From an uncultured Bacteroidota bacterium (GTDB lineage Bacteria; Bacteroidota; Bacteroidia; Chitinophagales; Chitinophagaceae): a stretch of DNA of 9,973 nt. The stretch covers positions 1-9,973 of the forward strand of contig CAMLEX010000127.1 in NCBI GenBank assembly GCA_946479055.1. The letters are read 5' to 3'. The notes under the pieces were generated by a model. That model was not told the DNA's origin. It searched no databases and saw only the letters and a program-made list of their open reading frames with translations. The position numbers were made by a program, and so were the translations under genes. This document shows, one piece after another, positions 6,310-9,973 of this stretch. Numbering within the stretch: the first letter of the stretch is position 1; each line of letters opens with the position of its first letter.

Positions 6310-6762
6310 ATGAAAAAATTCGTCTTATGCCTTTTATTGAACCTGGCGTGCATAATTTTTATATATGGCCAAAATGATGAGCCTTCTGAACGTCAGCGTA
6401 GAGCGATTAATTTCTTAATTGATCAATATTCGGAAGCCAGGGAAAAAAGAGATACGGTATTACTGAAAACCATCTTAACAACAAATGTGGATCAATTGGT
6501 TTCTACCGGCGAATGGAGAAACGGTATCGGTGATGCAGTGAGTGGTATGCTGAAAAGCTCCACCAATAGCCCGGGAACAAGGACGCTTCAGGTTGATAAG
6601 CTACGAATGCTCAACGCAACGACTGCCATCGTTGATTGCAAATACGAAATACAAAATACAGACAGCACCAGGCGACGAATGTGGAGTGTGTTCATCGTTG
6701 TGGTTGAAAACGAAGCATGGAAAATCAGTGCTATCAGAAATATGTTGCCATCGAGCCAATAA
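6310..6762 (+). CDS. Secreted NTF2-like protein (DUF4440 / SgcJ-EcaC type)
   Basis: Secreted or periplasmic protein of 150 residues. Residues 1-20 are a signal peptide (MKKF, hydrophobic core, then YGQ, a common Bacteroidota cleavage context). The mature part fits the NTF2/SnoaL-like alpha-beta cone fold: helix ~29-57 (INFLIDQYSEAREKRDTVLL), the region DQLVSTGEWRNGIGDAV, and strands ~104-145 ending WSVFIVVVENEAWKISAIRN, the usual DUF4440 closing strand pair. Members of this fold are called SgcJ/EcaC oxidoreductases, but most have no shown activity; here only the fold class is supported. ATG 6310 is the obvious start. Part of this gene recurs as a broken copy at 7951-8019. Confidence 0.85.
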   Translation: MKKFVLCLLLNLACIIFIYGQNDEPSERQRRAINFLIDQYSEAREKRDTVLLKTILTTNVDQLVSTGEWRNGIGDAVSGMLKSSTNSPGTRTLQVDKLRMLNATTAIVDCKYEIQNTDSTRRRMWSVFIVVVENEAWKISAIRNMLPSSQ

Positions 6763-6943
6763 CGATAAAAGCCGGACAAAAGAATCTGCATTTTCTATAG
6801 AAGTCAATAGATACAAAGGCGGAAAACTCCTACAACATGGCGATCTCTATGGTACGATGCGGTAAATACTTCCCGCTGTTGGGCAATCCCGCCCCGCCCG
6901 CCAATTACTATGCTTGCATATATTTCATTTAGCCGCAATTCAA

Positions 6944-6977
6944 TGCTGGCATAGTTGTAGCATCTACGATACCAGCA
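6944..6977 (+). promoter_or_regulatory. Nested inverted repeat in the leader of the lipoprotein gene
   Basis: TGCTGG (6944-6949) pairs with CCAGCA (6972-6977), continuing with an A-T and a T-A pair after one mismatch; an inner GTAG-CAT-CTAC stem (6957-6967) nests inside. It ends 28 bases before the ATG at 7006. There is no T-run, so it is more likely a regulatory site or leader RNA structure than a terminator. Confidence 0.4.
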
Positions 6978-7005
6978 ATTATTATTTACACAAAAACCAT
7001 TTTAT

Positions 7006-7818
7006 ATGAAATTTCAACACTTTATTGTGGCCGCGATGGTATTGACAATCGGAGCTTGCAAGACGCCCTACAAGGCAACTGACAAACCGAGGGCTCCAAC
7101 AGATAGCACCACTTCGGCAAAGGATACGTCCTCGGCCGCAATGAATAAAATGCCCGTATCACCTGATTCTACCAATATTCCCAAAATGGATTCAGCCAGC
7201 CAGGTATTGCAGGATTCAGTAAAGATCTCATCAAAGACCGATTCAATACAGGCGAAACCGGTTACTGATTCAGCGTTGAACAAACCGGCATTGGATTCAA
7301 CCGCAATGCGGGCTGCTACTGATTCTATGAAGACGACACCTGCTATCGATAGTTCTGCAAAAAGCACCGAGGCTCCTGCCGCCGTTGAAGCCGTGTTCAC
7401 CAAACAATATCCCGGCGCTACCAACGTGGTGTGGTCCACGTATGATTCGTTGGCGGCTATTCCTATTGATATGAGGTTGACCGGTTGGAAAAAAATGGAT
7501 GCAGAAGATTATATGGTGAAGTTTGACTTGAAGAATGAACCTTATTATGCGTGGTACGACAGTAATGGCAAGTGGATAGGGTCCGCCTCTCCATTGACAG
7601 ACTTTACGAAATTGCCCGCAGCGGTAAACACAGCCGTGAACAATGCCATCAAAACCCGCTACACTGAGTATAACATTTCACAGGTGAACCGTGAGTTTCA
7701 AACTGGTAAAAAGTCTTATGAAGTGGAACTGACCAAGGGTGATGACAAGGTAAGAATGCTGGTCAGCTCAGCCGGCAAGATCACACAGATCTTCAAATAT
7801 GCCGCGGAGAAAAAGTAA
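7006..7818 (+). CDS. Lipoprotein with Asp-Ser repeat linker and PepSY-like domain
   Basis: Predicted lipoprotein of 270 residues. The lipobox LTIGAC places the lipidated Cys at C18. Residues ~19-125 are a low-complexity, probably disordered Ser/Thr/Ala/Lys/Asp linker with DS recurring at residues 54, 62, 70, 79, 88, 97, 106 and 115, i.e. every nine residues from 70 on. Residues ~126-268 fit the PepSY-like (putative beta-lactamase-inhibitor-like) domain of Bacteroidota: VEAVFTKQYPGATNVVW, then YMVKFDL, AWYDSNGKWIG, LPAAVNTAVNNAI and a second half-repeat with SYEVELTKGDDKVRMLV. Such proteins sit in the periplasm or outer membrane and may bind other envelope proteins; the role is not known. The gene is followed by a strong terminator and is probably monocistronic. 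Confidence 0.88.
   Translation: MKFQHFIVAAMVLTIGACKTPYKATDKPRAPTDSTTSAKDTSSAAMNKMPVSPDSTNIPKMDSASQVLQDSVKISSKTDSIQAKPVTDSALNKPALDSTAMRAATDSMKTTPAIDSSAKSTEAPAAVEAVFTKQYPGATNVVWSTYDSLAAIPIDMRLTGWKKMDAEDYMVKFDLKNEPYYAWYDSNGKWIGSASPLTDFTKLPAAVNTAVNNAIKTRYTEYNISQVNREFQTGKKSYEVELTKGDDKVRMLVSSAGKITQIFKYAAEKK
7165..7374 (+). repeat. In-frame minisatellite (24-27 bp units) encoding DS-x7 repeats
   Basis: Eight units begin with codons for Asp-Ser, mostly GATTCA or GATTCT. The first two are 24 bp and the later ones exactly 27 bp (residues 70, 79, 88, 97, 106, 115). Apart from GATTC the units are diverged, with frequent Thr/Ala/Lys/Pro. The repeat forms the linker between lipid anchor and PepSY-like domain. 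Confidence 0.75.
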
Positions 7819-7866
7819 TTAGCTGAGCCTATCCATTTGATCCCTGATAAAATTTTTTTGGGAAGT

Positions 7867-7913
7867 CGGATGCGTCGTTGAATGAATATCGTTCAAGCCG
7901 CATCCGCTTTTTT
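7867..7913 (+). terminator. Rho-independent terminator after the lipoprotein gene
   Basis: CGGATGCG (7867-7874) pairs perfectly with CGCATCCG (7899-7906), with an inner TTGAA/TTCAA stem (7878-7882 / 7892-7896), and is followed by six T (7908-7913). It begins 49 bases after the stop. Confidence 0.85.
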
Positions 7914-7950
7914 GTTTGACGGGCTGGATTGGGTTTAACCTGGGGATTTG

Positions 7951-8019
7951 CTGAAAACTAAGTCTAACCATCGCTGTGTTACCAACTGGTTTCTAACGGC
8001 GAATAGGAAACGGTATCGG
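7951..8019 (+). pseudogene. Broken partial copy of the NTF2-like gene at 6310-6762
   Basis: This stretch aligns with 6463-6530 of the NTF2-like gene. Both start CTGAAAAC, share a core differing at two of 21 bases (AATTGGTTTCTACCGGCGAAT against AACTGG...AACGGCGAAT), and end AAACGGTATCGG identically. In the homologous frame it reads QLVSNGE then TAG where the gene has QLVSTGE then Trp, and a one-base deletion just after shifts the frame. Only this fragment is recognisable; the rest of the gene is missing or too diverged. Confidence 0.65.
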
Positions 8020-8121
8020 CACTGAACGCAATCTGATTTAATAATCATAGGATTAATTAAGTCATAATTTCTTATGGGTGCGGTTGACTGGTTACGCACA
8101 TTATGGCTTGAAGGCATAATG

Positions 8122-8152
8122 TTTGGGGAAATAAAAGCGGCTGTTATGTTTT
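8122..8152 (+). promoter_or_regulatory. Candidate Bacteroidota-type promoter for the AHSA1-like gene
   Basis: TTTG (8122-8125), a 19-bp spacer and TATGTTTT (8145-8152) match the known -33 TTTG / -7 TAnnTTTG pattern with one mismatch. The start codon is 49 bases downstream. An 8-bp inverted repeat, ATAAAAGC/GCTTTTAT (8131-8138 / 8155-8162), straddles the -7 box and could be an operator. Confidence 0.45.
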
Positions 8153-8201
8153 CTGCTTTTATAGATGAAACCCAATTTCATTCATTCTAAAATAAAATCA
8201 A

Positions 8202-8702
8202 ATGGAAACAAAAACAAAGAGGCGTGACGATACTGCTGTTCAAAATGATATTGTAATACTCCGGGTTTTTAAATTGCCGGCCAGTAAAGTATGGAAGTCC
8301 TTGACAGAACCTGAATATTTTAAAAAATGGTGGGGACCCGAAGGTTTTACCTGTCCATCCAGCTCCATGGAAGCGAGGAAGGGCGGTAAGTATTTGAATT
8401 GTATGCGGGGGCCCGACGGAAAAGAATATTGGTCTACAGGTGTGGTCATGGAAATTATTCCGGAGAAAAAACTGGTTATTACGGATAGTTTCTCCGACGC
8501 CAAAGGAAATATCACATCTGCCTCCGAACAGGGCATGCCCGGAGAATGGCCCATGGAATTGTTGATCACTTTTGAGCTGGAAGAAGCTGATGGTGCAACA
8601 AAATTAAAGTTGACGCATGAAGGTGTGCCGGCAGAAATGCATGATGAATGTGTAAAAGGATGGAATGAGTCACTGGATAAGCTGGAAAAAAAAATTGAAT
8701 AA
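8202..8702 (+). CDS. SRPBCC / AHSA1-like protein
   Basis: Soluble protein of 166 residues with the START/Bet v1-like (SRPBCC) helix-grip fold of the AHSA1 group, named after the Hsp90 co-chaperone Aha1; bacterial members are small ligand-binding proteins mostly of unknown role. Seen: strand and helix VILRVFKLPASKVWKSLTEP (19-38), the group's EYFKKWWGPEGFT (38-50), GGKYLNCMRGPDGKEYWSTG (61-80), EIIPEKKLVITDSF (84-97), and the C-terminal helix beginning GWNESLDKLEKKIE (153-166). No signal peptide. Length is normal. The start is a clear ATG with an A-rich leader; a candidate promoter lies 49 bases upstream. It appears monocistronic, and its neighbours do not suggest a ligand. Confidence 0.92.
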   Translation: METKTKRRDDTAVQNDIVILRVFKLPASKVWKSLTEPEYFKKWWGPEGFTCPSSSMEARKGGKYLNCMRGPDGKEYWSTGVVMEIIPEKKLVITDSFSDAKGNITSASEQGMPGEWPMELLITFELEEADGATKLKLTHEGVPAEMHDECVKGWNESLDKLEKKIE

Positions 8703-8898
8703 TATTGATCGGCGAAATCTCAACGCCAGGGATCGTGTCTTCACCATAGTCGTTAACTTAAGGAAATATTTGATTGAGTTTGAGGGAATATAAAATGCTC
8801 CCTGCGGAGTGGTTTATTTTCTCCCCATATATAGAAAAGGATTCTGGCTCCAGTTACGGCTTGTGACTTTTTACCTCCGCAGATGTTTTTTCTTTTAT

Positions 8899-8936
8899 GT
8901 TCTTTTGGCTTGAACCAAAAGAACCAAAAGTTCAAG
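8899..8936. repeat. Palindromic intergenic repeat
   Basis: GTTCTTTTGG (8899-8908) pairs perfectly with CCAAAAGAAC (8915-8924) over a 6-nt loop CTTGAA. AACCAAAAG is repeated at 8922-8930, and the loop CTTGAA can instead pair with TTCAAG (8931-8936), giving two mutually exclusive folds. Confidence 0.65.
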
Positions 8937-9013
8937 GCAAACACCGACGCTCCGCGGGTTTTGCCGGGCCAGCGCACAGGAAGACTCTAATAATTTATAT
9001 TTCGTTTTTTATC

Positions 9014-9054
9014 CGGAGTGGAAGGACGAAGACTCCGCTGCGTAATTTGCGGAG
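9014..9054. repeat. Overlapping CTCCGC/GCGGAG inverted repeats
   Basis: CGGAGT (9014-9019) can pair with ACTCCG (9032-9037), and CTCCGC (9033-9038) can pair with GCGGAG (9049-9054). The arms overlap, so only one hairpin can form at a time. Similar GGAG/CTCC elements occur at about 8805-8816 and 8950-8957. Confidence 0.45.
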
Positions 9055-9248
9055 CAACGGTAGGCGCTGATTTTTCGCTGATAGTGTTTATAGGAATACG
9101 AGGTGGAGAGGAAGCGAAAAAGGGGCGCTGGAAATTTTCCTTAAGTGCAAGGGGCCTTATGTTAACGGTGATTACATGCACCTTTGAGAGAAGAAATCTA
9201 CAACGGCGGAAGGGCACCAACTAAGCGTAAAATTGACTTAGCTGATTA

Positions 9249-9851
9249 CTAGGGATTGATCATAATATGCGCCCCGTGTGTTCCGGCATCCATGATCCAT
9301 GGCATGCCGTCGGCGTCTGGTTTTTCCGGCAAACCTGTACTTGCTGCAGTTGCATATGGAATATAAATTACATAACGTAAGTAACCATTCTTCACTTCGC
9401 CGGTTGCAGGATCAAAATCTTTATCTTTTGCGGAATAAACATACAATGTTGCAGGTTGTTTGGGCATTTGCAGGGTGCCTGCCATTACTTCTTTCTCCCG
9501 TTCATCAAATAACTGTTGATGTTTAATGCCCTGCTTTCTCAGTTCACGTCCTCTTTGCATAAAGGGTTCCAGTTCCCTGACATAACACGCCACAGAAAAT
9601 TCGGGTGTTTTAGGATCGTCTGCAAGACAAATCAATTCATTCGTGCCTTTTCTTAAAAGGATGAGCTGTGTATCGGCAGAATAGCCATAAACTGTGCAAC
9701 TATCTCTCTTTTCCTGGGGAGCAGCTAATAATGCAGATTTTATTTGAACGGCTGCTGAAGGCAAATCATTTTTAGAAGAGGATGTCTCTTTTTTTGAATT
9801 ACATCCGTAGCAAACACCAATCACTGTCAGCAACAAAAGAATAATTTTCAT
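9249..9851 (-). CDS. Conserved lipoprotein or secreted protein of unknown function
   Basis: Minus-strand gene of 200 residues. The N terminus is a signal sequence (MKIILLLLTVIGVCYG) followed by C17 and a Lys/Ser-rich stretch (NSKKETSSSKND), as in lipoproteins; the box VCYGC is atypical because Cys and Tyr occupy -3 and -2. The mature protein begins with a helix (~33-47), has a central segment with Cys residues C52, C75 and C89, and ends TGEVKNGYLRYVIYIPYATA and WIMDAGTHGAHIMINP. I know of similar uncharacterised bacterial proteins ending in a GAHIM-like motif, but name no family. The complete gene reads away from the contig end; a weak -7 match (TAACTTTA, minus strand, 9896-9903) lies 44 bases before the start. 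No strong terminator follows; a 5-bp CTAAG/CTTAG repeat is at 9221-9241. Confidence 0.85.
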   Translation of the reverse strand: MKIILLLLTVIGVCYGCNSKKETSSSKNDLPSAAVQIKSALLAAPQEKRDSCTVYGYSADTQLILLRKGTNELICLADDPKTPEFSVACYVRELEPFMQRGRELRKQGIKHQQLFDEREKEVMAGTLQMPKQPATLYVYSAKDKDFDPATGEVKNGYLRYVIYIPYATAASTGLPEKPDADGMPWIMDAGTHGAHIMINP

Positions 9852-9925
9852 GTGAAGTCTTTAAGTTGACTAAAAATAAAAAGAATAAGGTCTCTTAAAG
9901 TTAGTAATTTATTATTCCACGCTAA

Positions 9926-9973
9926 AGATCGGAAGAGCGTCGTGTAGGGAAAGAGTGTAGATCTCGGTGGTCG
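9926..9973. other. Illumina TruSeq adapter contamination at contig end
   Basis: From AGATCGGAAGAGCGTCGTG to the last base (GATCTCGGTGGTCG), all 48 bases match the reverse complement of the TruSeq universal adapter. This is a sequencing artefact, so genomic sequence ends at about 9925. Confidence 0.98.

Larger units (their letters stand above)
7819..8201. other. Spacer between lipoprotein and AHSA1-like genes
   Basis: Holds the lipoprotein terminator, the broken NTF2-like copy, an 8-bp inverted repeat ACATTATG/CATAATGT (8098-8105 / 8115-8122), and the likely promoter of the AHSA1-like gene. No further gene seen. Confidence 0.6.
8703..9248. other. Repeat-rich spacer without a convincing gene
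   Basis: About 545 bases. It contains a 10-bp perfect palindrome (8899-8924), several CTCCGC/GCGGAG elements (around 8805, 8950, 9014-9054) that can form alternative hairpins, and open frames on both strands (minus 8753-8977, minus 8987-9220, plus 9018-9224) whose low-complexity translations look like artefacts of the repeats. Such hairpin-rich elements are dispersed between genes in Bacteroidota. Confidence 0.55.

Noticed and set aside
6593..6865. Plus-strand 90-residue frame overlapping the end of the NTF2-like gene
   Set aside because: It runs mostly out of frame through a well-supported gene and has no domain features.
7068..7439. Minus-strand 123-residue open frame
   Set aside because: It is the antisense shadow of the repetitive linker of the lipoprotein gene.
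8753..8977. Minus-strand 74-residue open frame
   Set aside because: Its low-complexity translation (NFWFFWFKPKEHKRK) comes from the palindromic repeat; it has no family features.
8987..9224. Open frames on both strands in the repeat-rich spacer
   Set aside because: They overlap each other and the CTCCGC repeats, and neither has a recognisable motif or good start context.

Overview
The window looks like chromosomal DNA of a Bacteroidota bacterium, probably near Chitinophagaceae. This is an inference from several signs: AT-leaning DNA, starts mostly without Shine-Dalgarno sequences, signal peptides ending in GQ-type sites, a Bacteroidota-style AraC regulator, a PepSY-like lipoprotein, and one good match to the TTTG/TAnnTTTG promoter pattern. 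It is the end of a draft contig: the last 48 bases are an unremoved Illumina TruSeq adapter, not genomic sequence.

Layout. Positions 1-1619 hold the C-terminal half of the error-prone polymerase DnaE2 (ImuC), cut by the window start; its usual partners imuA/imuB would lie upstream. A gene-poor stretch follows (1620-2421) with a probable terminator, a minus-strand coding-like remnant with an internal stop, a 47-48 bp tandem repeat, two strong hairpins and a second minus-strand open frame. Next is a compact plus-strand group: an AraC-family regulator (to 3273), a four-helix membrane protein resembling DUF1772, and a cupin, closed by a terminator at 4493-4520. After a decayed-looking spacer with a perfect operator-like palindrome (4886-4902) comes a papain-like cysteine protease of the AvrRpt2/C70-like type with a long unassigned C-terminal region (4932-6092) and its own terminator.

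The second half holds single genes for envelope or stress-type proteins: a secreted NTF2-like (SgcJ/EcaC/DUF4440-type) protein (6310-6762), a lipoprotein with a regular nine-residue Asp-Ser repeat linker and a PepSY-like domain (7006-7818), an AHSA1/SRPBCC protein (8202-8702), and a minus-strand conserved lipoprotein of unknown function (9249-9851). At 7951-8019 lies a short broken second copy of part of the NTF2-like gene. The spacer 8703-9248 has no convincing gene but is rich in inverted repeats of the kind dispersed in Bacteroidota genomes.

The genes do not form one pathway. The only likely functional unit is the araC / membrane protein / cupin group. The least ordinary items are the signal-less C70-like protease with a palindrome at its promoter, the 27-bp coding minisatellite in the lipoprotein, the gene remnants in the spacers, and a possible clamp-binding pentapeptide at the DnaE2 C terminus. 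I see no clear phage, CRISPR, transposon or RNA gene.
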